A stretch of 64,000 nt of DNA from JAGDMJ01 sp963809695 (GCA_963809695.1 CAWEKI010000008.1:186001-250000), one strand, 5' to 3'. Positions 6,671-15,182 are shown, counted from the first letter of the stretch. The notes: generated by a model not told the origin, from the sequence alone. A program made the numbers and translations.

Positions 6671-9088
6671 ATGAAGTTCTCTGCATGTGTCCTGATCCCG
6701 ACAGTTCTTCTTTCTCTCACTGGCTACTCACAAGATGGTTTTCCATCGTATCGCGAACGCAATGTCTTTCAACTGGCTTCGCCCGGCGCCTTGAAGTCGG
6801 GCCTGTACGGCTACGACAATCCCGCCGTGCTTGAGTATGTGCGGGAGCCTGACGTGTACTTCAACTGGTCCAATGCCAGCTCCACGCAGTGGGGTCTCTT
6901 TCTGGCAGCTCCCAATTTCGGTTTCAGCACGGTGCACGAGAAGGGAGCCGAGGGTGCGGTGACGGACTTCAGGATTTCCACCGGGTTCGGGGACAGATCC
7001 ATCAGTTTGGGCCTTGGTTTTGGGTGGTCCGGCGGCGATCGGGATCTGTACGATCGGTCGACTCTCTTTTCACTTGGGTTTCTTGCACGACCTCTGCCGT
7101 CGATCTCACTTGGGTTGACCGGGACGAAAGCATTCAGCGCTCCGGGGGCAGAGGTGGCTGCGGACGTCGCGGTTCGCCCGTTTGCCACTCCGGTCCTGGC
7201 ACTCTTCGGCGACTATGCGCTCCGCAATAGGCAGTCCTTGCGTGAAGGGGCATGGAGCGCCGGCGCTGTCCTGGAGGCACTGGCGGGGATTCGCCTGACA
7301 GGCCGTTACTTCGACTCGAAGGCATTCTCCGTCGGCCTGGACTTCAGCCTGGGCCGGATCGGAGTGACCTCGCAGACCGTGCAAGAGCAAAACGGCGGCC
7401 ATCTCTACAATACATATGGAATCCGCCTCGGCGCGTATGACAGGAACGTCGTCGATGAGTACATGCAGAAAGGCACCAGCTACCTGGACATGGATCTCAT
7501 CGGAAAGATCGGATACCAGCGCTATCGATTGTTTGATGGGACAAAAACGCTTTCGAGTCTTCTTGAGATGATTGATGCGGCAGAACATGATGATGCCGTT
7601 GCCGGAATTGCCATAAATACCTCCGGCATGGAGGCAAACCGGGAAATGATGTGGGAGATCAGGGACAAGCTTCGCACATTTCGCTCGGCTGGGAAACATG
7701 TCGTGATCTTTCTCGATCGTGCAGGGATGGACCTGTACCATTTTGCCTCCGTGGCCGACAGAGTCGTCATGGATCCGCTCGGCGGGCTGTCGCTCAGCGG
7801 ATTCGTGATCGGGCGAACATACCTGAAGGGCTTGCTGGAGAAGGTCGGGATCGGCTATGACGAACTGCGGCTCTTCAAGTACAAGTCCGCCGCCGAGACC
7901 TTTGTGCGCGAGAACATGTCGGCTGCCGATAGAGAGCAATGGCAAGCGCTCGTCGATGCCTTCTATCGGCTGGCCAAAGAAGAAATATGCTCCTCGCGGA
8001 ATTTGAGCCCGGCGCGTTTTGATTCGCTTGTGAACCAGGGTACGGTCTACCTTCCGGACCAGGCACTTGCCCGCGGGCTTGTCGATACCCTCGGACGATG
8101 GGAGTCGGTGAAGGACGTCATTGCCCGTCTTGAAGGAGCGAGAAAATCGCGCATCGGGACAGGATCGCTGAGGGCGTTCAAGGAGCCCTATGACGGGCGC
8201 TGGGGAGAGCCGCCCCGGATTGCGCTGGTGTACGCCATCGGCGCCTGTGCCATGGATGAAGGCATTGGAGCCCGGCGGCTCTCGAAGGAAATTGAGGGAG
8301 TCGTGGACGATGCACGTGTGCGGGCAATCGTGTTGCGCGTTGATTCTCCCGGCGGAGATGCGCTGGCATCCGATTATGTGGCAGAAGCATTGAAGAGGGC
8401 GAAGGGGAAGAAACCGGTCATCGTCTCCCAGGGGAGTGTTGCAGCCTCAGGCGGCTACTGGCTGTCCATGTACGCAGATACGATCGTAGCATCGCCGGCG
8501 ACCATCACGGGGTCCATCGGCGTGATTGGCGGATGGGTCTACAACAAGGGATTGAAGGAATGGCTGGGGCTCAGTACCGACAAAGTGAAGGTTGGCGATC
8601 ATGCCGATCTTCCGTTCGGCTTCAACCTTCCCTTCATTGGCGTCGGGTTGCCCGACCGTGATCTCACGCCGGAAGAACGGGCGCAGATAGAATCAATGAT
8701 CGCCTCGCTCTACAAGGACTTCACAGCAAAGGTGGCCTCTGGCAGAAGGATGAAGGTGGACGAAGTGGATTCGGTCGGGCAGGGCAGAGTGTGGTCCGGG
8801 TATGACGGCAAGGCGCGGGGCCTGGTAGATGTACTCGGGGGGTTGGACGTTGCAGTCTCGGTGGCAAAAGCGCGAGCCGGCATTCCCCGGGGGCAGGAGG
8901 TGACCTTCGTTGAGATCCCACCGCCGGGGCTGTTCAACCTGCAGGCACTCCTCCCGAAGTTCGTCGGCATCGAAGTAGGGAATGCGCCCGAACCGGACCC
9001 GATGCTCGAACAGATCAAATTCCGGATCAAGCATAACGGCGAACCGATACCGTTGCTTCCTCTGGAATTCATCGAGATGAGCAGATGA
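6671..9088 (+). CDS. sppA: SppA (protease IV) family signal peptide peptidase with N-terminal beta-rich domain
   Basis: Large 805-residue member of peptidase family S49. A signal peptide (to about residue 20) is followed by about 220 residues of alternating, glycine-rich strands (ISTGFGDRSISLGLGFGWSG, then ISLGLTGTKAF) that look like an outer-membrane beta domain. From about residue 270 the tandem SppA domains follow: catalytic Lys405 in KYKSAAETF and nucleophile Ser593 in VAASGGYW, spaced as in the E. coli enzyme (209 and 409). It should degrade cleaved signal peptides or other membrane peptides. Standard protease IV is about 620 residues with a single membrane anchor, so the extra domain is the odd part. 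The stop overlaps the next gene by four bases (ATGA). Confidence 0.88.
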   Translation: MKFSACVLIPTVLLSLTGYSQDGFPSYRERNVFQLASPGALKSGLYGYDNPAVLEYVREPDVYFNWSNASSTQWGLFLAAPNFGFSTVHEKGAEGAVTDFRISTGFGDRSISLGLGFGWSGGDRDLYDRSTLFSLGFLARPLPSISLGLTGTKAFSAPGAEVAADVAVRPFATPVLALFGDYALRNRQSLREGAWSAGAVLEALAGIRLTGRYFDSKAFSVGLDFSLGRIGVTSQTVQEQNGGHLYNTYGIRLGAYDRNVVDEYMQKGTSYLDMDLIGKIGYQRYRLFDGTKTLSSLLEMIDAAEHDDAVAGIAINTSGMEANREMMWEIRDKLRTFRSAGKHVVIFLDRAGMDLYHFASVADRVVMDPLGGLSLSGFVIGRTYLKGLLEKVGIGYDELRLFKYKSAAETFVRENMSAADREQWQALVDAFYRLAKEEICSSRNLSPARFDSLVNQGTVYLPDQALARGLVDTLGRWESVKDVIARLEGARKSRIGTGSLRAFKEPYDGRWGEPPRIALVYAIGACAMDEGIGARRLSKEIEGVVDDARVRAIVLRVDSPGGDALASDYVAEALKRAKGKKPVIVSQGSVAASGGYWLSMYADTIVASPATITGSIGVIGGWVYNKGLKEWLGLSTDKVKVGDHADLPFGFNLPFIGVGLPDRDLTPEERAQIESMIASLYKDFTAKVASGRRMKVDEVDSVGQGRVWSGYDGKARGLVDVLGGLDVAVSVAKARAGIPRGQEVTFVEIPPPGLFNLQALLPKFVGIEVGNAPEPDPMLEQIKFRIKHNGEPIPLLPLEFIEMSR

Positions 9089-9729
9089 TGACCACCTGGG
9101 GCAGGCGCTTCCTTGTTTTGGCGTTAGTCCTCTGGTTTTTCGGATTCGGCCTCTACTTCTTCTGGCCTGAATCCGTCGTTCGTCATGACCCGGGGATCCT
9201 CGTGAAGGAGGAACCGGTTCAGCGGTCGACGTCTGCCCCGGGTTGGGAAAAAGATGGTTACAGGATCACACCGCTTGCGGAGTTTGAGGCGAGGGCTGTC
9301 ATCCTTCACCTGAAAACATACAGCGGGGGAAGAGAAAGTGACCTTTCTCCGATCGATCTTGCGCTCGGCTGGGGACCCATGTCGGACCAGAACATCATCG
9401 ACAGGCTGGAGATCAGCCAGAGCGGCCGATGGTATGAGTACCGTGCGAAGGTCCTTCCTCTCCCGCAAAAAGTGATCGGCGCATCGAGCTCCAACATGCA
9501 CATCATCCCGGCGGATGCCGATGTGGAGGAGGCGCTCAACGAACTTCACCGGGGAGACGTCATTTCGTTTTCAGGATTCCTCGTGGAGATCAGAGCATCG
9601 GATGGGTGGGGGTGGCGCAGCTCGCTCAGCAGGACGGACGAAGGGACTGGAGCCTGCGAGGTGGTTTGGGTCAACCGGTTACAGAGGACGGCGCCAACGG
9701 AGAACGGGGGACTCAGAACCCGGAACTGA
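9085..9729 (+). CDS. Conserved hypothetical membrane-anchored protein
   Basis: Protein of 214 residues with one N-terminal transmembrane segment (FLVLALVLWFFGFGLYFFW) and an extracytoplasmic domain. The conserved-looking core contains YSGGRESDLSPIDLALGWG, DRLEISQSGRWYEYRAK, NMHIIPAD and DGWGWRSSLSRTDEGTGAC. I have seen this pattern in uncharacterised bacterial proteins but know no function. It starts inside the SppA stop codon, indicating translational coupling and possibly a joint envelope role. A second ATG three bases later is equally possible. The last ~15 residues are low complexity and may differ between relatives. Confidence 0.7.
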   Translation: MMTTWGRRFLVLALVLWFFGFGLYFFWPESVVRHDPGILVKEEPVQRSTSAPGWEKDGYRITPLAEFEARAVILHLKTYSGGRESDLSPIDLALGWGPMSDQNIIDRLEISQSGRWYEYRAKVLPLPQKVIGASSSNMHIIPADADVEEALNELHRGDVISFSGFLVEIRASDGWGWRSSLSRTDEGTGACEVVWVNRLQRTAPTENGGLRTRN

Positions 9730-9849
9730 GGATGAGCGACAGCTCATGGGCTCAGTCGGGTACACGTTGGATCGCGAACCGACCGCATCGGAAAACCGAT
9801 ATGCTCGATGCGGATATTACGGCAGCAACAGAAGTCGGAACGAAGCCCT

Positions 9850-10623
9850 ATGCAACTCTTTACCAGGGTCCTTGGCGAAGGCGAACCGGTCGTTATCCTG
9901 CACGGCCTGTTCGGCTCGCTCAACAATTGGAACACGCTGGGTCGTAAACTCGGGGAGGAGTTCAGCGTCTACCTGGTGGATCAACGCAACCATGGCCGGT
10001 CGCCGCACGACAAGGTGCACACCTACAAAGCGATGGCGGAGGATCTCCTTGAATTGTTCCGCGAAAAATCTCTTCCGAGCGCCCACCTGATCGGTCATTC
10101 CATGGGTGGGAAGACCGCAATGGAATTTGCTCTTTCCTATCCCGGTGCGGTCCGGAAATTGGTTGTGGTGGACATTTCGCCGCGGGCGACGCTCGCGCGG
10201 CATGATGCGATACTCGAGGCTCTGACGCACCTCCGGCTCGAGCGGTTCACGTCGAGGGAGAGCATCGAAGAGGCCCTGAAGCCGGAGATCCCCGATCAGG
10301 CGGTACGCCGGTTTCTGCTGACCAACCTTGAGCGGGAGGAGGATGGACACTATTCGTGGAGGATGAATCTCGATTCCCTGCGAAGGAACTACGGCGAGAT
10401 AAACAGGGGAATTGACAACGGCAGGAAGTTCAACGGGCCGGTTCTTTTTCTGAAAGGAGAGAACTCCCCATACATCGGTGAAGGCGGGACGCCGGTGATC
10501 AAAGCCCTCTTTCCCAAAGCACAGTTCCAAAGCATTGCCGGGGTGGGACACTGGGTGCACGCAGAAGCGCCGGATGAATTTCTTGCAGTCGTGAGGACGT
10601 TTCTTACTTCCCCTTCTTCTTGA
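9850..10623 (+). CDS. Alpha/beta hydrolase (YbfF-like esterase)
   Basis: Soluble 257-residue hydrolase. The oxyanion region LHGLFGSLNNW at residues 18-28, nucleophile elbow GHSMGG with Ser84, and GHWVHAE with His234 give a complete catalytic frame like the E. coli YbfF acyl-thioesterase/esterase. VDQRNHGRSP follows the family pattern. The ATG at 9850 is used because family similarity starts at QLFTRVLGEGEPVV; there is an in-frame start at 9808 but no clear SD at either. The final 20 bases overlap the end of the convergent TIGR03545 gene. Natural substrate unknown. Confidence 0.88.
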   Translation: MQLFTRVLGEGEPVVILHGLFGSLNNWNTLGRKLGEEFSVYLVDQRNHGRSPHDKVHTYKAMAEDLLELFREKSLPSAHLIGHSMGGKTAMEFALSYPGAVRKLVVVDISPRATLARHDAILEALTHLRLERFTSRESIEEALKPEIPDQAVRRFLLTNLEREEDGHYSWRMNLDSLRRNYGEINRGIDNGRKFNGPVLFLKGENSPYIGEGGTPVIKALFPKAQFQSIAGVGHWVHAEAPDEFLAVVRTFLTSPSS

Positions 10624-12457
10624 ATAATCCTTTCCCGAGTTCTTCCAATGCCCCTTTCTTCAGCTTCTCGAGCTGGTTGTTCAGTTCCTTTTCTTTCGCG
10701 TCAACCGACGCGAGATAGCTGTCGATGAGCTTTTCATGATTCTGCACCTGTTGCTCTGCCGCCTGCCGCTTCTCCGCGAAGACCTTCTCTACTTCGCTCC
10801 GCTTGCCGGCGATCTTGGCTTCCACTTTGGCTCTTATTTCGTTTTGAAGCTTTGTGATTTCGGCTCCCGCAACCTCCTTCATGCGTGAGGCAATCAATGC
10901 GTCAAGGTTCGTCGAAAGCGCGACGTCCAACCCTTTGCCCAAATTCCAGACCCGGACGCTGGCGTCAAATCCCTTGATGGATCCGAGGACCTCACGGGCC
11001 AGCCGTTCGCCCAGATTGCGCGCGGCGGTGTCAAACACGACCTGGAGATTGGTAAAATGCAGCATTGCTTTGGAATCAAATTCGTTTCCCGGGACGCGTA
11101 TCTCGATCTCGGCATTGAGCCCCGCGCCGCTGATCCGGGAAGGGAGAAAGTCCGCCTGACCCAATTGGAAGTCGGCCAGCGTGAGGCCCGCGACCGAGGC
11201 TTTGTAGTCGTCGAGCGGGATCTCCGCGCGCCTGTCGAACAACGCACTCAGCGTCAGCGCGAGCTTTCGTCCTTGCGAACCTGACAGGTCCACTGTAAGG
11301 GGTGCCCCGCTGATCCTCTGGTTGCTGCTGATGTCGAGTACCTTCCCTTTAGCCCGGATGTATTCGGGGTCCTGGCGCTGATCCGTCCCGCCCGAGATCA
11401 CGATCTGCTTGATCCACATCTTCGGGACGCTCCGCTCCTCGGGGAAGCGTATGTCCTGCCCCTTCAGTCTCGGAGGATTCTCCTTATCCGGTTTCGGAAG
11501 ATATTTCGGGACGTTGGCCCGGGCCCAGTCGACCCAGTACAGATAGCCTGCCGCTTTCCTGAAGATTTCCTTTCCCAGGAGCAACTCGGCGATCCCCTTC
11601 GCACTGAGGTCCGGCAAATGGGCAAGCCGCATTACCCGGTCGATATCTTGCTTCACGACATCGCCGATTTGTCCCACCGCGGAGGCCAGACCGGTCATCT
11701 GTCCGGTGATCATCGACCGGCGATTGTCAACGGTTTGCTTGATCTCATTGATCCCCTGATAGGCGTTCTCCACGGTACTGATCGCTTGCGTGATCCGGTC
11801 GACATTGTTGAGCTGGTTGACATCGATGGCGCGGACCTCGGCCTCAATCTGCGATGCCCGCTGTTTGCTCTTTTCAAGGTCGGCAAGGGCAGCGTCCCAC
11901 TGTTTCGAAGATTCCAGCACCGTGGCTTTCAACGAATCGAGATGGTGCAGGGTCAGCAGATTCTGGAGGTTGAGGAGACTGTCGAGGTTGAACTGATGCC
12001 GGAGCTGCTCAAGGTTGAACACCGGAGCATTCCGTACGCTGCGATCGAGCGTCTGTACGGCTTCTCCGAGGAAGGAATGACTGACCCCTTCTTTCCGGGA
12101 AGAAGGGAGCGACCCGTCCGTGGCGCGGCGTGTCCCCAGGATGAGGTTGTTGACCTCCATCGTTTCAATGATGGTCTTACCGCGGAGGAGCTGCCCAAAA
12201 TCCATGGCGAAGGCGACCCTGCCGGTCTCGAAGAGATTGTTCCACGGGTCCCGCGGGTTTGCTACCTGCATGCGGTCGAACCTGATGCCGAGCGGAACAA
12301 TGGCAAGCCTCAGATTGTCGATCTCTACGCGCGCACCCACGATTTCCTCACCGGCGCTCTCCAATCCGGCCTCGACCCATCGGTCGATGAACACATACGT
12401 GATGATCAGGAGTATCAGGAGAGGGATGAGGGCGAACAGGACAAACTTCTTTCTCAT
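10604..12457 (-). CDS. TIGR03545 family envelope protein
   Basis: Protein of 617 residues with an N-terminal membrane anchor (FVLFALIPLLILLIITYVFI) and a long periplasmic part that starts with an AsmA-like segment (ARVEIDNLRLAIVPLGIRFD, then MEVNNLILGTRRATDGSLP). Helical heptad-rich stretches occur in the middle, and a charged coiled coil near the C-terminus ends in KKKGK. It matches the uncharacterised TIGR03545 family, normally encoded beside TIGR03546, as here. The ATG at 12457 is preceded by GAGGTGAT overlapping the upstream stop; a GTG at 12463 overlaps that stop codon. An envelope or lipid-related role is only suggested by the AsmA-like start. Confidence 0.8.
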   Translation of the reverse strand: MRKKFVLFALIPLLILLIITYVFIDRWVEAGLESAGEEIVGARVEIDNLRLAIVPLGIRFDRMQVANPRDPWNNLFETGRVAFAMDFGQLLRGKTIIETMEVNNLILGTRRATDGSLPSSRKEGVSHSFLGEAVQTLDRSVRNAPVFNLEQLRHQFNLDSLLNLQNLLTLHHLDSLKATVLESSKQWDAALADLEKSKQRASQIEAEVRAIDVNQLNNVDRITQAISTVENAYQGINEIKQTVDNRRSMITGQMTGLASAVGQIGDVVKQDIDRVMRLAHLPDLSAKGIAELLLGKEIFRKAAGYLYWVDWARANVPKYLPKPDKENPPRLKGQDIRFPEERSVPKMWIKQIVISGGTDQRQDPEYIRAKGKVLDISSNQRISGAPLTVDLSGSQGRKLALTLSALFDRRAEIPLDDYKASVAGLTLADFQLGQADFLPSRISGAGLNAEIEIRVPGNEFDSKAMLHFTNLQVVFDTAARNLGERLAREVLGSIKGFDASVRVWNLGKGLDVALSTNLDALIASRMKEVAGAEITKLQNEIRAKVEAKIAGKRSEVEKVFAEKRQAAEQQVQNHEKLIDSYLASVDAKEKELNNQLEKLKKGALEELGKGLFKKKGK

Positions 12458-12459
12458 GA

Positions 12460-12984
12460 TCACCTCGCGAAGTCACGGATCTTGGTATACCACGTCACGA
12501 GCGCATTCCTCTTGAGCACCTGGTAGATCCTGGATCGCTCAATTCTCGCCCCGATCGTCGCGCGGTACGCGATCACGAACCGCTTCATGCCGTAGAACAC
12601 CGGATAGAAGAGAAGCAGGCCGCTCACGAAACTCCCCATGACCACGGTGTTGTAGAATCGTGTGAGAGGAGCGAAGGAGCCGTTGTACATCAGTGTCCAG
12701 AGGCCACGCAAAGAGTCAGCATCAACCAGCAGAAAGTAGCCCAGCGCGTGGAACAGGGGATCGGCGAGGTACGCAATGAGGGCGAAGATCGTGAACGCAA
12801 GGAGGGCGGCACTCAGGTTCACGTCGAGAACCAGAATGACGAGCCAGATGAAAAGTCCCTGAAGTGTGAGCGAGGGGGAGATCCCAACCATCATTCCAAG
12901 CGCGAATCCCCCGGCCACCTGGTTGGGAGTCTGACCCTCCCGCATGATCTTGATGAAGTTCGTGAGGAGCTTGATCCAGAACAT
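12460..12984 (-). CDS. TIGR03546 family membrane protein (DUF2062-like)
   Basis: Protein of 174 residues with three to four membrane segments. The N-terminus KLLTNFIKIMREGQTPNQVAGG followed by FALGMMVGISPSLTLQGLF is the family hallmark and resembles DUF2062. The ATG at 12984 is chosen because homology begins at MFWIKLL and AAGAGG lies about ten bases upstream; an in-frame ATG exists as far out as 13131. It is directly upstream of and translationally linked to the TIGR03545 gene, a pairing known across several phyla. Function unknown. Confidence 0.8.
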   Translation of the reverse strand: MFWIKLLTNFIKIMREGQTPNQVAGGFALGMMVGISPSLTLQGLFIWLVILVLDVNLSAALLAFTIFALIAYLADPLFHALGYFLLVDADSLRGLWTLMYNGSFAPLTRFYNTVVMGSFVSGLLLFYPVFYGMKRFVIAYRATIGARIERSRIYQVLKRNALVTWYTKIRDFAR

Positions 12985-13218
12985 GAGTGTCAGCCTCTTG
13001 TGAGAGAACGAACCGTGGGAAGATACGATGGGGGTGGACAACTTGCAAGCCCCTCCAACGCGCGGCAGCAGGGGAGACGTTCCCATGCGTAGATTTACCC
13101 GTGTATCAAGCGGGTTCATTCTCGAAGACATTTTCTCTCATATTCCGTCGATCAGCCTCAAGACCGAGCAGCGGCTTTGGGAATGAAGATCCGGAATCGT
13201 CGAGTGATGAGATAAGAT

Positions 13219-13247
13219 TTGACATTCCCGTGTCAAGAATGTACATT
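13219..13247 (+). promoter_or_regulatory. Strong promoter of the micro-transcription unit
   Basis: TTGACA at 13219-13224, a 17-base spacer and TACATT at 13242-13247 form a near-consensus housekeeping promoter on the plus strand in a region otherwise without plus-strand genes. The transcript would start near 13254. Confidence 0.6.
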
Positions 13248-13313
13248 GGAAATGCAGTCCATGCTGCACCGACGCTTGGCAGGGAAGCGCTCGGTGTGAT
13301 AGAAGACCCTGAG

Positions 13314-13328
13314 AAAAGGAGGTGATCC
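13314..13328 (+). promoter_or_regulatory. Extreme Shine-Dalgarno site of the 12-codon ORF
   Basis: AAAAGGAGGTGATCC is complementary to almost the entire 3' tail of bacterial 16S rRNA (GGATCACCTCCTTT), far longer than any other ribosome binding site in the window. It lies ten bases before the TTG at 13333. The GGAGG core can also pair with CCTCC at 13352-13356 inside the ORF. Confidence 0.7.
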
Positions 13329-13332
13329 TATT

Positions 13333-13371
13333 TTGAAATCGCATATGGGAGCCTCCGGTGTGGCCTGGTAG
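13333..13371 (+). CDS. Micro-ORF, 12 residues, unknown (possible leader peptide)
   Basis: TTG start, then codons giving MKSHMGASGVAW, ending TGG TAG. No known family is recognised. The case for translation rests on the 15-base SD match directly upstream, a near-consensus promoter about 90 bases upstream, and a strong hairpin about 30 bases downstream, which together define a transcript of roughly 190 bases. It has no downstream plus-strand gene until 15228, beyond the oppositely oriented prfC, so it is not an ordinary attenuator leader. It could be a tiny protein, a ribosome-engaging small RNA, or a remnant; translation is unproven. Confidence 0.4.
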   Translation: MKSHMGASGVAW

Positions 13372-13403
13372 CACAAGCTAACGGGGGCCCCGGATTTTTG
13401 AGC

Positions 13404-13445
13404 GAAGGCCTCGCCCTTTCTAGAGGGGTGAGGCCTTCATTGTTT
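13404..13445 (+). terminator. Hairpin ending the micro-transcription unit
   Basis: GAAGGCCTCGCCC at 13404-13416 pairs with GGGTGAGGCCTTC at 13426-13438 (13 bp, one G-U pair) around a 9-base loop, followed by ATTGTTTC. The stem is very strong but the T tract is interrupted. It may also serve the convergent prfC gene from the other side. Confidence 0.6.
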
Positions 13446-13541
13446 CAAAAAGCACGATTGTCAATTGGAGAGGTAAGAAGCTGAAGAAAAGGGCATAGAG
13501 GCCAGGGAAAACGGGGTCGTATCACTGCCACCTATCGCCTG

Positions 13542-15131
13542 CTACCCATAAGGCAATTCTGACAGCGGTATCTCCGGATTCTTCTCAACAAAATACGCGA
13601 GCGCCCAGTCGCCCGGAAAGAGAATCACGACATGTCCCTTCGAGTCGACTGCGGCGATGGAGCCACTCGGCAGGCTCTTCTGCGTGAGCTGCTCGGCGGA
13701 CACGCCCGGTCCGACCCACCGCGCAAATTTCAAGTCCGTGTTTTCGAGGTGCGACTCGGCGCCGTATTCGCTCTCCAGGCGGAATTGCACGACCTCAAAT
13801 TGCAGTGGGCCTACCGCGGCCAGCACCGGAACCCGCTGTCCCGAATTCAGCGGCTGGAAGCCCTGAACGACTCCCTCCTGGAGCAGCTGATCGAGGCCAT
13901 CCTTGAATTTCTTGTAGTTGGCAGGATTGGGATTCTGAAGGACTGCAAAGCACTCGGGAGGGAAGCGAGGGATCTCATCATAGACGATGGACGGGTCCTC
14001 GCTGAGCGTGTCACCGATGGCAAAGCTGGCCTGTCCCACGAAGCCGACGATATCCCCCGGGTAAGCCTCATCGAGCGTTTCGCGCTGCTGGCCGAAGAGC
14101 CGGTTCGAGTTGGAGAGCCTCACCTTTTTCCCGGTCCGGGAATGAGTGACGGTCATGTCTCTCGTGAACTTTCCCGAGCAAACGCGGAGAAACGCGATCC
14201 GGTCGCGGTGACGGGGATCCATGTTTGCCTGGATCTTGAAGATGAAGCCGGAGAACGCGTCCAGGTCCATGGGGACAATCTTGCCGCCGGCGCTGCGTGG
14301 GCGAGGCGGGCCGGCGTGATCAAGGAATCCGTCCATCAGCAGCTGCACGCCAAAGTTGTTCCGCGCGCTTCCGAAAAAAACCGGTGTGAGCTTTCCTTCA
14401 AGCACCTGTTGCGTATCGAAGCTTTCCCCTGCGATGTCAAGCATCGAAAGCTCTTCCAGGAGGGCTTCATGCGTTCCGGGATCAAGCCGCTCGAGAACCA
14501 CCGGATCAGAAATGCTTGAGATCTCTACCGGCGCGCGGTATGCGCCTCCTGTTGCGTACTCGAAGAAGTGCACTTCCTTCTTGAGCCGGTCAAACACGCC
14601 GCGGAATTCAAAGCCGGTTCCCAGCGGCCAGTTCACCGGATAGGCCCCGATCTTCAGGACCCGCTCGATCTCATCCAGGAGGGCAAGGGGGTCTTTGGTG
14701 GGACGATCCAGCTTGTTCACGAACGTGAAGATGGGGATGGCCCGCCGGCGGCAGACCTCAAAGAGCTTTCGCGTCTGCGCTTCGATGCCTTTGGCCCCGT
14801 CGATTACCATGACCACCGCATCGACAGCCGTGAGCACGCGGTAGGTGTCTTCGGAGAAATCCTGGTGGCCGGGGGTATCCAGGAGGTTGATGGCATACCC
14901 GTTGTAGTCGAATTGCAGGACCGTGGAGCTGATGGAGATCCCCCGTTTTCGCTCCAGCTCCATCCAATCCGACGTGGAAGCGCGCTGGTTGCGCCGGGCC
15001 GTGACGGAGCCGGCCAGTTGGACCGCCCCTCCATACAGGAGGAACTTCTCCGTCAGTGTGGTCTTTCCCGCGTCCGGATGCGAGATGATCGCAAAGGTCC
15101 GCCTGTGCCGTATTGCGTCCGATAGGCTCAT
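13542..15131 (-). CDS. prfC: Peptide chain release factor 3
   Basis: Translational GTPase of about 529 residues that recycles RF1/RF2 from terminated ribosomes. GTPase motifs are intact: G1 HPDAGKTT, switch I region RGISISSTV, G3 DTPGHQDF, G4 NKLD. FKIQANMDPRHRDRIAF marks domain II, and the C-terminal domain contains GPLQFEVVQFRL. An ATG at 15149 would add six residues; I prefer 15131 because MSLSDAIRHRRTFAI matches the family N-terminus, although neither start has a clear SD. It is transcribed divergently from the histidine kinase operon. Confidence 0.95.
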   Translation of the reverse strand: MSLSDAIRHRRTFAIISHPDAGKTTLTEKFLLYGGAVQLAGSVTARRNQRASTSDWMELERKRGISISSTVLQFDYNGYAINLLDTPGHQDFSEDTYRVLTAVDAVVMVIDGAKGIEAQTRKLFEVCRRRAIPIFTFVNKLDRPTKDPLALLDEIERVLKIGAYPVNWPLGTGFEFRGVFDRLKKEVHFFEYATGGAYRAPVEISSISDPVVLERLDPGTHEALLEELSMLDIAGESFDTQQVLEGKLTPVFFGSARNNFGVQLLMDGFLDHAGPPRPRSAGGKIVPMDLDAFSGFIFKIQANMDPRHRDRIAFLRVCSGKFTRDMTVTHSRTGKKVRLSNSNRLFGQQRETLDEAYPGDIVGFVGQASFAIGDTLSEDPSIVYDEIPRFPPECFAVLQNPNPANYKKFKDGLDQLLQEGVVQGFQPLNSGQRVPVLAAVGPLQFEVVQFRLESEYGAESHLENTDLKFARWVGPGVSAEQLTQKSLPSGSIAAVDSKGHVVILFPGDWALAYFVEKNPEIPLSELPYG

Positions 15132-15153
15132 CTTGATTAAGATACGCATTCCG

Positions 15154-15182
15154 TTGCAATAATGCAGGCGGAATCATACATT
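15154..15182 (+). promoter_or_regulatory. Candidate promoter of the two-component operon
   Basis: TTGCAA at 15154-15159, a 17-base spacer, and TACATT at 15177-15182, about 45 bases before the histidine kinase start. Prediction by eye. Confidence 0.45.

Noticed and set aside
13314..13328. Fragment of a 16S rRNA 3' end on the minus strand
   Set aside because: Only the anti-SD tail matches; the adjoining bases do not resemble 16S helix 45, so a strong SD on the plus strand explains it better.
13333..13371. Tryptophan attenuation leader
   Set aside because: There is one Trp codon, not a tandem, and no biosynthetic gene downstream on that strand.
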